Shown: positions 15,070 to 23,542 of the stretch, in pieces
Position numbering within the stretch: the first letter of the stretch is position 1
How the letters are laid out: every line of letters begins with the position of its first letter
Assembly: GCF_002850745.1 (NCBI RefSeq)
Contig: NZ_KZ559468.1
Location: forward strand, 698,320-762,319
From: Nonomuraea indica
GTDB lineage: Bacteria > Actinomycetota > Actinomycetes > Streptosporangiales > Streptosporangiaceae
Direction of reading: 5' to 3'
DNA length: 64,000 nt
Position numbers and translations under genes: made by a program
Notes under the pieces: generated by a model
Told to the model about the DNA's origin: nothing
What the model saw: the letters and a program-made list of their open reading frames with translations, nothing else
Databases searched by the model: none

Positions 15070-16239
15070 ATGTCAGACTCAGAGTTCCCCCTCGTCCAGT
15101 TCATGCGCGAGGGCTTCGACCCGGTCGCGGAGCTGGCCCGCATCCAGACCGAGCAGCCGGTCTTCCCCATGGCGATCCCCGGGGGCCAGACGGTCTACCT
15201 GGTCACGCGCTACAACGACGTGCGCAACGTGCTCGGCGACCACGAGCGTTTCAGCAACGACTTCGGCAACGTGATCGGCCTCGGCTCCACCCAGGAGGAC
15301 CCGGGCGGGCTGGGCTTCCGCGACCCGCCCGAGCACACCCGGCTGCGCAAGTACCTGACGCCGGAGTTCACCATGCGCCGCCTGCGCCGGCTGGAGCCCC
15401 GCATCGAGGCCATGGTCGAGGAGCACCTCGACCGGATGGAGGCCCAGGGCTCCCCGGCCGACCTGGTGGAGTCGTTCGCGCTGCCCATCCCGTCGCTCGT
15501 CGTCTGCGAGCTGCTCGGCGTCCCGTACGAGGAGCGCGCCGGGTTCCTCAAGATGAGCACCGACCGCTTCGACTTCACCGCCGGGCCCGAGGCGTCGCTG
15601 CAGGCCATCAACGACGCCATGACCTACCTCACCGACCTCGTCGCCCGCGAGCGCCTCGACCCCGGCGACGGCCTGCTCGGGCAGCTCCTGCGCGAGCACG
15701 GCGACGAGCTCGACGACCGCACGCTGGCCAGCATGGCCGACGGCATGCTGACCGGCGGTCACGACACCAGCACCAGCATGCTCGCCCTCGGCACGCTGTG
15801 GCTGCTGGCCAACCCCGAGCAGGCCGCCAAGGTGCGCGAGGTCGACGGCTACGTCGTGCAGGTCGTCGAGGAGCTGCTGCGCTACATGTCGGTCGTGCAG
15901 GTGGCCTTCCCCCGGTTCGCCCGCGAGGACCTGGAGCTGCACGGCCAGCTGATCAAGAAGGGTGAGATGGTCCTCTGCTCGCTCGCCGCCGCCAACCGCG
16001 ACCCCAACCTCGGCGGCGACATGAACGAGGTCAAGCCCTACCGTGACACGGCCGGCTCCCACCTGGCGTTCGGCCACGGCATCCACCGGTGCATCGGCGC
16101 GCCGCTCGCCCAGATGGAGATGCGCATCGCCTTCCCGGCGCTGCTGCGCCGCTTCCCCGGCCTGCGCGTCGCGGGAGAGGTGCCGTTCCGCAAGCTCGCC
16201 ATCGTCTACGGCGTGGAGAAGCTACCCGTCGCGTGGTAA
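15070..16239 (+). CDS. Cytochrome P450
   Basis: 389 aa, ATG start. All P450 landmarks are visible: I-helix Gly-Gly-His-Asp-Thr-Ser-Thr (oxygen activation), K-helix Glu-Glu-Leu-Leu-Arg (ExxR), and the heme loop Phe-Gly-His-Gly-Ile-His-Arg-Cys-Ile-Gly-Ala with the axial Cys. Helix C has His-Thr-Arg-Leu-Arg. Size and soluble character match bacterial class I P450s of the CYP105/107 type, needing ferredoxin and reductase; neither is adjacent. The substrate cannot be told. The neighbouring flavin monooxygenase and peptidase hint at specialised metabolism, but no biosynthetic core gene is present. Confidence 0.95.
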   Translation: MSDSEFPLVQFMREGFDPVAELARIQTEQPVFPMAIPGGQTVYLVTRYNDVRNVLGDHERFSNDFGNVIGLGSTQEDPGGLGFRDPPEHTRLRKYLTPEFTMRRLRRLEPRIEAMVEEHLDRMEAQGSPADLVESFALPIPSLVVCELLGVPYEERAGFLKMSTDRFDFTAGPEASLQAINDAMTYLTDLVARERLDPGDGLLGQLLREHGDELDDRTLASMADGMLTGGHDTSTSMLALGTLWLLANPEQAAKVREVDGYVVQVVEELLRYMSVVQVAFPRFAREDLELHGQLIKKGEMVLCSLAAANRDPNLGGDMNEVKPYRDTAGSHLAFGHGIHRCIGAPLAQMEMRIAFPALLRRFPGLRVAGEVPFRKLAIVYGVEKLPVAW

Positions 16240-16258
16240 GAGGGTTACGTTCACAAGT

Positions 16259-17029
16259 GTGAACTCACCCGTCATCGACCTGACCACGATCAGCGCCGTC
16301 GTGTTCGACACCGACGGTGTGGTCACCGACACCGCGCGGGGCCACGCGGCCGCCTGGAAGCACGTCTTCGACGTGTTCCTGCGCGGCCGCTCCGCGCCCT
16401 TCGACATCGAGGCCGACTACCTGTGCCACGTCGAGGGGCGGCCGCGGCTCGACGGCGTCCGCACGTTCCTGGCCTCGCGCGGCATCGAGCTGCCCGAGGG
16501 CGCGGCGGACGACGAGCCCGGCTCGCCCACCGTCCACGGGCTGGGCGTGGCCAAGGACCGCCTGTTCGTCGCGCAGGTGGACAAGTACGGCGTGGCCGCG
16601 TTCCCGTCGACCGTGGCGCTGTTGCACGAGCTGCGTCACCGCGGCGCCCGCACCGCCGCCGTCTCGGCCAGCCTGCACGGCCGCAAACTCGTCGCGTCGG
16701 CGGGTGTGGCCCACCTGTTCGACCTGGTGGTCGACGGTGGCGACGCGGCCCTGATGAACCTGCCCGGCAGACCCGACCCCGCCCTGTTCCTGGAGGCGGC
16801 CCGCCGGCTGAACATCACGCCCGCCAGGTCGGCCGTGATCGACGCCGCGCTGCCCGGGATCGAGGCGGCGCGCAAGGGCGGGTTCGGCGTGGTCGTCGCC
16901 GTCGCCCGGCCGGGCCCGGCCGGTGCCGCCCTTCGCGCCGCCGAACTGGGCGAGCGGGGCGCCGACGCGGTGGTGTCCGACCTCGGCGAACTGGAGGTGC
17001 GCGGCAGGGTCCTACCCTGGAGCCCGTGA
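16259..17029 (+). CDS. HAD-family hydrolase (beta-phosphoglucomutase-like)
   Basis: 256 aa from the GTG at 16259. Motif I, Val-Val-Phe-Asp-Thr-Asp-Gly-Val-Val-Thr-Asp-Thr, carries the nucleophilic Asp. Motif II is Ala-Val-Ser-Ala-Ser, and the motif III/IV region Ala-Val-Ile-Asp-Ala-Ala-Leu-Pro-Gly-Ile-Glu-Ala-Ala departs from the usual Glu-Asp-Ala, with Ile-Asp-Ala in its place. The cap lies after motif I, as in beta-PGM relatives. It is probably a sugar-phosphate phosphatase or mutase; the altered acidic motif makes the chemistry uncertain. Its stop overlaps the DUF4031 start (GTGA), so the two are translationally coupled. Confidence 0.8.
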   Translation: MNSPVIDLTTISAVVFDTDGVVTDTARGHAAAWKHVFDVFLRGRSAPFDIEADYLCHVEGRPRLDGVRTFLASRGIELPEGAADDEPGSPTVHGLGVAKDRLFVAQVDKYGVAAFPSTVALLHELRHRGARTAAVSASLHGRKLVASAGVAHLFDLVVDGGDAALMNLPGRPDPALFLEAARRLNITPARSAVIDAALPGIEAARKGGFGVVVAVARPGPAGAALRAAELGERGADAVVSDLGELEVRGRVLPWSP

Positions 17030-17289
17030 CGGTGCTCATCGACCCCCCGAACTGGCCCGGGCCGCGCGGCCTCATGTGGTCGCACCTGGTCAGCGACCAC
17101 TCCCTGGACGAGCTGCACGCCTTCGCGGGGCTGCTCGGCGTGCCGGCGCGGGCGTTCGACCGTGACCACTACGACGTGCCGGAGACCGTGCACGCGCTGG
17201 CCGTCTCCCTGGGGGCGCAGGCGGTCAGCTCGCGCGAGCTGCTGCGCCGCCTCATCGACGCCGGACTGCGCCGCCGCAAACGCCGCTGA
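17026..17289 (+). CDS. DUF4031 domain protein
   Basis: 87 aa, GTG start overlapping the HAD stop by 4 bp. The sequence begins Val-Leu-Ile-Asp-Pro-Pro-Asn-Trp-Pro-Gly-Pro-Arg-Gly and contains Trp-Ser-His-Leu-Val-Ser-Asp and Asp-His-Tyr-Asp-Val-Pro, the conserved core of the DUF4031 family. It ends in a run of Arg/Lys residues. Function unknown; a small, probably cytoplasmic protein coupled to the HAD enzyme. Confidence 0.85.
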   Translation: MTVLIDPPNWPGPRGLMWSHLVSDHSLDELHAFAGLLGVPARAFDRDHYDVPETVHALAVSLGAQAVSSRELLRRLIDAGLRRRKRR

Positions 17290-17310
17290 CCCGGCGCGCC
17301 GGGTGGCGCG

Positions 17311-18072
17311 TCAGCCGGCGGGGTGCGGCGCGGACGTGGTGAGGGCGGTCAGCTCGGCGCTCATGTTGGCCCGCGCCCGCGCCTCCCACAGCTCGTACGC
17401 CCGCGCGGTCCGGTAGAGCCGCGGCGTGGCCAGCAGCCTGCGCAGCACCTCCGCCCGGCCCTGCCGGAACAGGTCCTCGGGAACGTGCGCGTACTCCTCA
17501 CGCACCCGGGCCGCGTAGTCGCCGTAGCCGTCGCGGCCTAGCACCGCCAGGTCGGCGTCGCACAGCACGGCCCCGTCGAGGTCGTCGGCGGCCACCCGGT
17601 CGTGCGCGGCCGTCAGCCGTACCAGCCGGGCCACCTCGGCGACCCGCGCCGCCGGCACTCCGCAGCGCGGCAGCCGGGCGAGCGCCAGCCACGCGCTGCG
17701 CTCCTCGTCCCAGCCCGGCCGCCCGTCGTACACGGCGTCGTGGAACCAGGCCGCCAGCCGCACCGCCACCGGATCGCCCATGCCCCCGCCGGCCGGCTGC
17801 TGGTCCACGCCCGGGTCGTCGCCCGTCGGCCCGCCCGTGCCGCGTGCGTCGCCCGTCGGCCCGCCCGTACCGCGTGCGTCGCCCGTGGGGCCGGAGGTGT
17901 CCGACGGGCGGGGCGCGCCGGCGTACAGCTCGTCGACGGCGTCGAGGACGGCGGCCAGGTGGGTGATCGTGTGATAGCGGCGGTGCGGCTCCGACCAGCG
18001 GGCGACCAGCTCCGCGCCCAGGGCCGCAGCGGCGGGGGAGCGGCCCGCCACGGCGAGCCAGCGTGTCTGCAT
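17311..18072 (-). CDS. HD-superfamily metal-dependent phosphohydrolase-like protein
   Basis: 253 aa. The motifs Arg-Tyr-His-Thr-Ile-Thr-His-Leu and Ala-Ala-Trp-Phe-His-Asp-Ala-Val-Tyr-Asp are those of the COG4339 predicted HD phosphohydrolases; the His-Asp pair is the metal site. Between them sits a Gly/Pro/Thr/Asp-rich insert built from a 30-bp tandem repeat (Gly-Pro-Thr-Gly-Asp-Ala-Arg-Gly-Thr-Gly). The rest is helical, with Asp-Ala-Asp-Leu in the C-terminal half. Substrate unknown. Confidence 0.8.
   Translation of the reverse strand: MQTRWLAVAGRSPAAAALGAELVARWSEPHRRYHTITHLAAVLDAVDELYAGAPRPSDTSGPTGDARGTGGPTGDARGTGGPTGDDPGVDQQPAGGGMGDPVAVRLAAWFHDAVYDGRPGWDEERSAWLALARLPRCGVPAARVAEVARLVRLTAAHDRVAADDLDGAVLCDADLAVLGRDGYGDYAARVREEYAHVPEDLFRQGRAEVLRRLLATPRLYRTARAYELWEARARANMSAELTALTTSAPHPAG
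17821..17888. repeat. 30-bp tandem repeat inside the HD gene
   Basis: Two 30-bp copies (17821-17850 and 17851-17880, one mismatch) plus the start of a third. The period is a multiple of three, so the frame is kept and only a loop is lengthened. Confidence 0.95.
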
Positions 18073-18111
18073 GCCGCCACCCTAGACACCTCGGTCCGGG
18101 GCCGGCGACGT

Positions 18112-18813
18112 CTACTCGCCGGAGGCCAGTTCGGGGCTCGGGCGGCCGGGGACGCCGGTGCGGCCGAGGTCGGCGCGCCGTCCGGCCTCGGCGCCGTCGT
18201 GGTAGCCGGTGCCGCTGGTGCGCGGCACGCTGAGCCGGATCCGCGGGTAGCGCGCCGTCACCGCCCGGTCCACCTCGTCCCGACGGTCGGCCAGCACGAG
18301 CGCGGTCCCCGTCACCGAAGCCTCGGCCGCGGCCCGCTCCTCGGCCTCGCGCAGCAGCCGGTACACCTCGTCGGTGAACCCGAGCAGCCAGGAACGCCGG
18401 TAGGCCCGGGCCGGACCGCCGCCCGCCTCCGGCGGCCGCACCCGGGCCAGCCCGGAGGCCATCTGCAGCAGCAGGGACGTCGCCAGGACGTCGGCACGTT
18501 CCAGGTCGGCGGCGAACCCGAAGACGTGCACCCGCTGCCCGCCGTCACCGCGGCCGAGCAGCAGCGGGCGGCAGCGCAGCGCCTGCGCCACCAGGCTCAC
18601 CAGGCGGGCCTTCTCCCGCGCCCACGGCGGCGGCAGCGTCACCACCCGGTCACCCGGCGTCTGGCGGGGGCCGGCCGGGTCGAGGGAGTCGATGCCGTGC
18701 CTGGCCATCAGGGCCGACGCCGCCGCCATGAACGTGGCCCGCTCGTGCTCGTTGTCGGTGCGCTCGGCCTTGGCCAGCAGCTTCCTGACCCGCTCGAGTG
18801 TGCGCTCCCTCAC
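18112..18813 (-). CDS. DUF2786 domain protein
   Basis: 233 aa, ATG start. The N-terminal 40 residues (Val-Arg-Lys-Leu-Leu-Ala-Lys-Ala-Glu-Arg-Thr-Asp-Asn-Glu-His-Glu-Arg, then Ala-Leu-Met-Ala-Arg-His-Gly-Ile) match the DUF2786 pattern seen in phage and bacterial proteins. The middle has a conserved strand Arg-Val-His-Val-Phe-Gly-Phe. The C-terminus ends in Gly/Arg-rich sequence with Gly-Tyr-His-Asp-Gly. Role unknown. It ends 39 bp past the HD gene start on the same strand, so the two may share a transcript. Confidence 0.8.
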   Translation of the reverse strand: MRERTLERVRKLLAKAERTDNEHERATFMAAASALMARHGIDSLDPAGPRQTPGDRVVTLPPPWAREKARLVSLVAQALRCRPLLLGRGDGGQRVHVFGFAADLERADVLATSLLLQMASGLARVRPPEAGGGPARAYRRSWLLGFTDEVYRLLREAEERAAAEASVTGTALVLADRRDEVDRAVTARYPRIRLSVPRTSGTGYHDGAEAGRRADLGRTGVPGRPSPELASGE

Positions 18814-18833
18814 CTACGGCCCTCCGCCCGCGC

Positions 18834-20072
18834 CTAGGACTTGGTCAGCACCCGCCCGTCGGCGTTGATGACCGGGAAGGCCCCCGTGTCGACGATGCCG
18901 TGCTGCTGGAACAGGGCCTCGATGAGCGCGTGCGCCTCGGGCTCCAGCTTCCACAGGGCACGATACTGGCGGGCCGTGGCCAGCGAGATGCCGATCTCCT
19001 GGGCGATGTCCACGGTGCGCGGCACGATGCCCTTGGCGATCTGCCGGTCCCAGTAGGCGCGGGCGGCCCGCATCAGCGCCGCGCGCTGCGCCGTGTCGAC
19101 GACCTGCGGGGTGGTGTCGAGCACCGCGGCGTCGTCGTCGTCCTCCGCCACCAGCTCGGCCAGCGCGGGCGGCAGCTCGGGGCGGGCCGGGACGGGGTGG
19201 TGGTCGGCGTGCGGCTCCCATGGCACGCGCGGGTCGGCGTCGATCAGCGCCGAGGTGTTGTAGAGCGCGGCGATCTGCGCCAGGAGCGCCTCCTGGCGGG
19301 CCGGGTCGACGGCCAGGCCGGTGTGCTCCACGGCCTGGTCCATGGCCTTGTCCAGCTTGGCCAGCGCGGCCCGGACCTTCCGCTCGGGCGCGCCCTGCTC
19401 GCGCAGCGCCTTGGCCTTCTTGGCGGCCAGGGCCACGCGGGTCAGCCGGCGGTGCGCGTCGACCTCGCTCGCGGTGCGGTCGCTCACCTCCGCCAGGCCC
19501 ACCCGGACCAGCAGCCGCTCGGGGGTGAGCCGCCAGTTGATGCGGCCGGTGCCGCGGATGCGGTGCCGCTCGATGGCCATGCCGCGCTCCCACAGCCAGG
19601 CCGCGACCAGCGGGGCCGCGAGCCGGAAGACGGCCTCGGGCAGGCTGCGCGCGTCCATGCTGGACAGGACCGCCGTCAGGCAGGTCAGCGCCCAGACCGC
19701 GACGCCGTCGATGCCGGCGGAGAAGTTCTCGCGCATGTTGCGGCGGGCCCGGACGGCCGAGGTGATGATGGCCACCTCGATGAAGGCGAACAGCAGCAGC
19801 CGCAGCGGCCCGTCCAGGCCGAGCACGTCACCGGAGAACAGCCACATGCCCTGGGCCGACACGGCGGTCGCGATGGACGCGGCCACGATCGTCAGCACGT
19901 CCTCGACCGGGCGGGGGGTGACGTAGCGGCGCCACAGGAAGCACGCGGCCCGCCAGGCGATCCTGATCAGCAGGAACGCCAGGGCGAGCGCGACCAGGCC
20001 GAGCAGCGCGATGACCGCCGTGGCGGCCGGTTTGTCCGTGACGAAGGTGGCGATTTCCTCGAATGTCGGCAT
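18834..20072 (-). CDS. Membrane protein with C-terminal HTH-like segment (Spd/DUF2637-like)
   Basis: 412 aa. Residues about 16-40, 58-80, 88-106 and 124-142 are hydrophobic and make a four-helix membrane domain. A basic region follows (Arg-His-Arg-Ile-Arg-Gly-Thr-Gly), then a long charged helical part rich in Lys/Ala/Arg. The C-terminal 70 residues include Thr-Val-Asp-Ile-Ala-Gln-Glu-Ile-Gly-Ile-Ser-Leu-Ala-Thr-Ala-Arg-Gln-Tyr, shaped like a helix-turn-helix. The architecture recalls actinomycete plasmid-spread or DUF2637-type proteins, but no transfer or replication genes are nearby. The gap to the next gene holds a small GCGACA/TGTCGC inverted repeat. Function unknown. Confidence 0.65.
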   Translation of the reverse strand: MPTFEEIATFVTDKPAATAVIALLGLVALALAFLLIRIAWRAACFLWRRYVTPRPVEDVLTIVAASIATAVSAQGMWLFSGDVLGLDGPLRLLLFAFIEVAIITSAVRARRNMRENFSAGIDGVAVWALTCLTAVLSSMDARSLPEAVFRLAAPLVAAWLWERGMAIERHRIRGTGRINWRLTPERLLVRVGLAEVSDRTASEVDAHRRLTRVALAAKKAKALREQGAPERKVRAALAKLDKAMDQAVEHTGLAVDPARQEALLAQIAALYNTSALIDADPRVPWEPHADHHPVPARPELPPALAELVAEDDDDAAVLDTTPQVVDTAQRAALMRAARAYWDRQIAKGIVPRTVDIAQEIGISLATARQYRALWKLEPEAHALIEALFQQHGIVDTGAFPVINADGRVLTKS

Positions 20073-20180
20073 CTGTCACTATCCGTGAGGGCTCGAACTC
20101 CAGCTGGGTGCGACAGATCATCGCAGAATGTCGCCACCTTGTACGCCAAACAGCCGCTCCAGCCCCATTTTCCGCAGGTG

Positions 20181-21812
20181 TCACCCCAGAGCCGACGACA
20201 CCAGGGCGCGCGCCTCCTCCTGGACCTTGGCCAGATGGTCCGGCCCGCGGAACGACTCCGCGTAGATCTTGTAGACGTCCTCGGTCCCCGACGGCCGGGC
20301 CGCGAACCACGCGTTCTCCGTGGCGACCTTCACCCCGCCGAGCCCGGCGCCGTTGCCGGGAGCGGCCGTCAGCACCGACGTGATCGGCTCGCCGGCCAGG
20401 GTGGTCGCCGTCACCTGCTCGGCCGACAGCCTGCCCAGCACCGCCTTCTCCTCCCGCGTGGCCGGGGCGTCCACCCGGGCGTAGGCGGGCTCGCCGTACC
20501 GTCCGGTCAGCTCGCGGTAGTGCGCGCTCGGCGACCGGCCCGTGACCGCGAGGATCTCCGCCGCCAGCAGCGCCAGGATGAGGCCGTCCTTGTCGGTCGT
20601 CCACACCGATCCGTCGCGGCGCAGGAACGACGCCCCGGCGCTCTCCTCGCCGCCGAAGCCGAGCGACCCGTCGAGCAGCCCCGGCACGAACCACTTGAAC
20701 CCGACCGGCACCTCGTACAGCCGGCGCCCCAGCGACCCGGCCACCCGGTCGATGACGCCGCTGCTCACCATCGTCTTGCCCACCCCCGCGTCGGCCGGCC
20801 AGCCGTCGCGGTGGGCGTAGAGGTAGCCGATGGCCACGGCGAGGTAGTGGTTGGGGTTCAGCAGCCCGCCGTCGGGCGTGACGACGCCGTGCCGGTCAGC
20901 GTCGGCGTCGTTGCCGGTCGAGACGTCGAAGCGGTCGCGCCCCGCGACCAGGGAGGCCATCGCGTACGGCGAGGAGCAGTCCATCCGGATCCGGCCGTCC
21001 CAGTCGAGCGTCATGAACCGCCACGTCGGGTCCACCAGCGGATTGACCACGGTCAGGTCGAGCCGGTGACGCTCGGCGATCTCGCCCCAGTAGGCCACGC
21101 TCGCCCCGCCCAGCGGGTCGGCCCCGATGCGCACCCCGGCCGCGCGGACGGCGTCGAGGTCCACCACGTTCGGCAGGTCGTCCACGTACGAGCCGAGGAA
21201 GTCGTAGCGCCCCGCCTCGCGGACGGCGCGCGCGTAGGGCGTCCGGCGCACGCCCTTCAGGCCGGCGGACAGCAGCGCGTTGGCCCGGTCCTGGATCCAC
21301 GACGTGGCGTCGGCGTCGGCGGGGCCGCCGTGCGGCGGGTTGTACTTGAAGCCGCCGTCGCCGGGCGGGTTGTGCGACGGCGTGATCACCACGCCGTCGG
21401 CCAGGCCCGTGGAGCGCCCCCGGTTGTGGGTGAGGATGGCGTGCGAGACGGCCGGCGTCGGCGTGTAGCCGTCGCGGGAGTCGACCAGCACGGTCACCTC
21501 GTTGGCCGCCAGCACCTCCAGCGCCGACACGCGGGCCGGCTCGGACAGCGCGTGCGTGTCGATGCCCAGGAACAGCGGCCCGTCGACGCCCTGCCCGGCG
21601 CGGTACTCGCAGATCGCCTGGGTGGTGGCCAGGATGTGGTCCTCGTTGAAGGCCGTGGCGAGCGACGAGCCGCGGTGCCCCGACGTGCCGAACGCGACCC
21701 GTTGCGCCACCTCGTCGGGGTCGGGGTGCAGGCTGTAGTAGGCCGTCACCAGCCGGGCGACGTCCACCAGGTCGGCGGGCTGGGCGGGCTGTCCTGCGCG
21801 GTCGTGGCTCAT
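20181..21812 (-). CDS. pgm: Alpha-D-glucose phosphate-specific phosphoglucomutase
   Basis: 543 aa from the ATG at 21812, chosen for the AAGGTGG site 8 nt upstream; a GTG three codons earlier is possible. The phosphoserine loop reads Val-Ile-Thr-Pro-Ser-His-Asn-Pro-Pro, and the metal loop has Asp-Ala-Asp-Arg-His (in Asn-Asp-Ala-Asp-Ala-Asp-Arg-His-Gly). The sugar loop is Gly-Glu-Glu-Ser-Ala-Gly, and the C-terminal phosphate loop is Arg-Pro-Ser-Gly-Thr-Glu. Length matches the Pgm family (about 545 aa). It interconverts glucose-1-phosphate and glucose-6-phosphate for glycogen, trehalose and cell-wall sugar supply. Monocistronic, divergent from an F420-type oxidoreductase. Confidence 0.95.
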   Translation of the reverse strand: MSHDRAGQPAQPADLVDVARLVTAYYSLHPDPDEVAQRVAFGTSGHRGSSLATAFNEDHILATTQAICEYRAGQGVDGPLFLGIDTHALSEPARVSALEVLAANEVTVLVDSRDGYTPTPAVSHAILTHNRGRSTGLADGVVITPSHNPPGDGGFKYNPPHGGPADADATSWIQDRANALLSAGLKGVRRTPYARAVREAGRYDFLGSYVDDLPNVVDLDAVRAAGVRIGADPLGGASVAYWGEIAERHRLDLTVVNPLVDPTWRFMTLDWDGRIRMDCSSPYAMASLVAGRDRFDVSTGNDADADRHGVVTPDGGLLNPNHYLAVAIGYLYAHRDGWPADAGVGKTMVSSGVIDRVAGSLGRRLYEVPVGFKWFVPGLLDGSLGFGGEESAGASFLRRDGSVWTTDKDGLILALLAAEILAVTGRSPSAHYRELTGRYGEPAYARVDAPATREEKAVLGRLSAEQVTATTLAGEPITSVLTAAPGNGAGLGGVKVATENAWFAARPSGTEDVYKIYAESFRGPDHLAKVQEEARALVSSALG

Positions 21813-21892
21813 GGGATCCACCTTACAAACGCCGCAAACGCCGCCTCCGGCTAGACTCGCGCCGACACGAACCAGAATGGAGTTCGGTATCT

Positions 21893-22786
21893 ATGCGCAT
21901 CGGATTGCTGCTCAACGAACCCACCGGTCCCGAGCCGCTGCGTGACCTGGCCGACGCGATCGCCGCCGCGCGCGCCGACGGCTTCGCGTCCGCCTGGATG
22001 TCCCACATCTTCGGCCTCGACGCCATCACCGCGCTGGCCGTCGCCGGCGCCGCGACGCCCGGCATCGAGCTGGGCACCGCCGTCGTGCCCACCTACCCGC
22101 GCCACCCCGCCGTGCTCGCCCAGCAAGCCATGACCGCCAACGCCGCCCTCGGCGGCCGGCTGACGCTCGGCATCGGCCTGTCGCACCGGCTCGTCATCGA
22201 GGACATGTACGGCTACAGCTACGAGCGTCCCGCCCGGCACATGGCCGAGTACCTCGACGTCCTGCTGCCCGCGATCCGCGGCGAGCAGGTCGGCTACCAG
22301 GGCGAGACGCTCAAGGCCAACATCAGGCTGACCACGCCGGGAGCCGGGCTGCCCGTGCTCGTGGCCGCCCTCGCCCCGCGCATGCTCAGGCTCGCCGGTT
22401 CCCGGACCGCCGGGACCGTGCTCTGGATGACCGGCCCCAGGACCGTCGCCGAGCACGTCGCGCCCGCCCTGACCGCCGCGGCCGAGGAGGCCGGCCGCGA
22501 CCGGCCGCGCATCGTCTGCATGCTGCCGGTGTGCGTCACCGACGACCCCGCCGCCGCCCGGGCCCGCGCCGAGGAGATCTTCGCCGTGTACGGCCAGCTT
22601 CCCTCCTACCGCGCCATGCTCGACCGGGAGGGGGCGGCGGGGCCCGGGGACGTGGCGATCGTCGGCGACGAGGCGAGCGTCCGGGCGCAGATCGCGGAGC
22701 TGGCCGAGACCGGCGTCACCGACTTCGGAGCCGCCCTCTACTCCGGCCGCGAACGCACCAGGGACCTGCTGCGCAGCCTGCTCTGA
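21893..22786 (+). CDS. LLM-class F420-dependent oxidoreductase
   Basis: 297 aa, ATG start with GGAG 14 nt upstream; a TAGACT hexamer at 21852-21857 may be its -10. It has the luciferase-like TIM-barrel signature of actinobacterial F420 enzymes: Met-Arg-Ile-Gly at the start, Trp-Met-Ser-His-Ile-Phe-Gly-Leu-Asp, Pro-Thr-Tyr-Pro-Arg-His-Pro-Ala-Val-Leu-Ala-Gln-Gln-Ala, and Leu-Gly-Ile-Gly-Leu-Ser-His. The short length and lack of flavin-specific inserts favour F420 over FMN, but the cofactor is not proven by sequence. Substrate unknown. Confidence 0.88.
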   Translation: MRIGLLLNEPTGPEPLRDLADAIAAARADGFASAWMSHIFGLDAITALAVAGAATPGIELGTAVVPTYPRHPAVLAQQAMTANAALGGRLTLGIGLSHRLVIEDMYGYSYERPARHMAEYLDVLLPAIRGEQVGYQGETLKANIRLTTPGAGLPVLVAALAPRMLRLAGSRTAGTVLWMTGPRTVAEHVAPALTAAAEEAGRDRPRIVCMLPVCVTDDPAAARARAEEIFAVYGQLPSYRAMLDREGAAGPGDVAIVGDEASVRAQIAELAETGVTDFGAALYSGRERTRDLLRSLL

Positions 22787-22847
22787 CCTGGGACGGCCCG
22801 GCGCGTCGGGGGCCTGATCGGGAGGCATCCGAATAAACTCCCGCAAG

Positions 22848-23453
22848 GTGAAACGCTTGCTGCACGGCATCGACGTGTCCAACTGGCAAGGCAGGGTCGA
22901 CTGGGCCGCTCACGCCCGCGCCGGGGTCGCCTTCGCCTTCGCCAAGGCGACCGAGGGCGGCGACTTCACCGACAAGCACTTCGCGCGCAACTGGGAGGGC
23001 ATGCGGGAGAACTGGATCGTCTGCGGCGCCTACCACTTCGCCCGCCCCAAGGGTGACGCGGCAGAGCAGGCGCACCACTTCCTGCGCGTGCTCAAGGAGG
23101 CGGGCGGGCTGCGCCGCGGCGACCTCGTCGCGCTCGACCTGGAGACCAACGACGGCCTGCGTCCCGAGCGGGTCGCCCGGCACGCCCGCCGCTGGTGCCG
23201 CCACGTCGAGCGGCACGCCGGCATCCGGCCGATCGTCTACACCTTTCCGGCGTTCGCCCGCGGCGGCCACTGCGCCGGGCTCGGCGACCACCCGCTGTGG
23301 ATCGCCGACCCGGACCGGCCGCGCGGGCGCCCCGCGACGCCCGGACCGTGGCGCGAGTGGACGATCCACCAGTACGATCACAAGCCGCTCGACCGGAACA
23401 TCTTCCTCGGCAGCCGTCAAGGGCTGACGAGGCTGGGCTACGACCCGCGATAG
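22848..23453 (+). CDS. GH25-family lysozyme-like protein without signal peptide
   Basis: 201 aa, GTG start; the nearest purine-rich site (GGGAGG) is about 22 nt upstream, so the start is uncertain. The GH25 fold is plain: Gly-Ile-Asp-Val-Ser-Asn-Trp-Gln-Gly at the N-terminus, Phe-Ala-Lys-Ala-Thr-Glu-Gly, Ala-Tyr-His-Phe-Ala-Arg, the catalytic Leu-Asp-Leu-Glu, and Gln-Tyr-Asp near the end. GH25 enzymes cleave the MurNAc-GlcNAc bond of peptidoglycan. No signal peptide or transmembrane segment is seen, which is unusual for a wall hydrolase unless export is non-classical or the enzyme acts on lysis. Confidence 0.9.
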   Translation: MKRLLHGIDVSNWQGRVDWAAHARAGVAFAFAKATEGGDFTDKHFARNWEGMRENWIVCGAYHFARPKGDAAEQAHHFLRVLKEAGGLRRGDLVALDLETNDGLRPERVARHARRWCRHVERHAGIRPIVYTFPAFARGGHCAGLGDHPLWIADPDRPRGRPATPGPWREWTIHQYDHKPLDRNIFLGSRQGLTRLGYDPR

Positions 23454-23542
23454 CATCGATGTTCACCGGCGAACGGGCCGCAGGGCGCCCACCGGCCGGC
23501 GCATTCCACCACACCCGCCACACCGACCCACAGGGAGCAACC

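Noticed and set aside
18798..21854. A 1018-codon plus-strand frame
   Set aside because: Antisense to the membrane-protein and pgm genes, whose proteins have clear families; the shadow has none.
23454..23542. T-box or other riboswitch before thrS
   Set aside because: The leader is only 89 bp and lacks a T-box-like sequence or strong stem structure.
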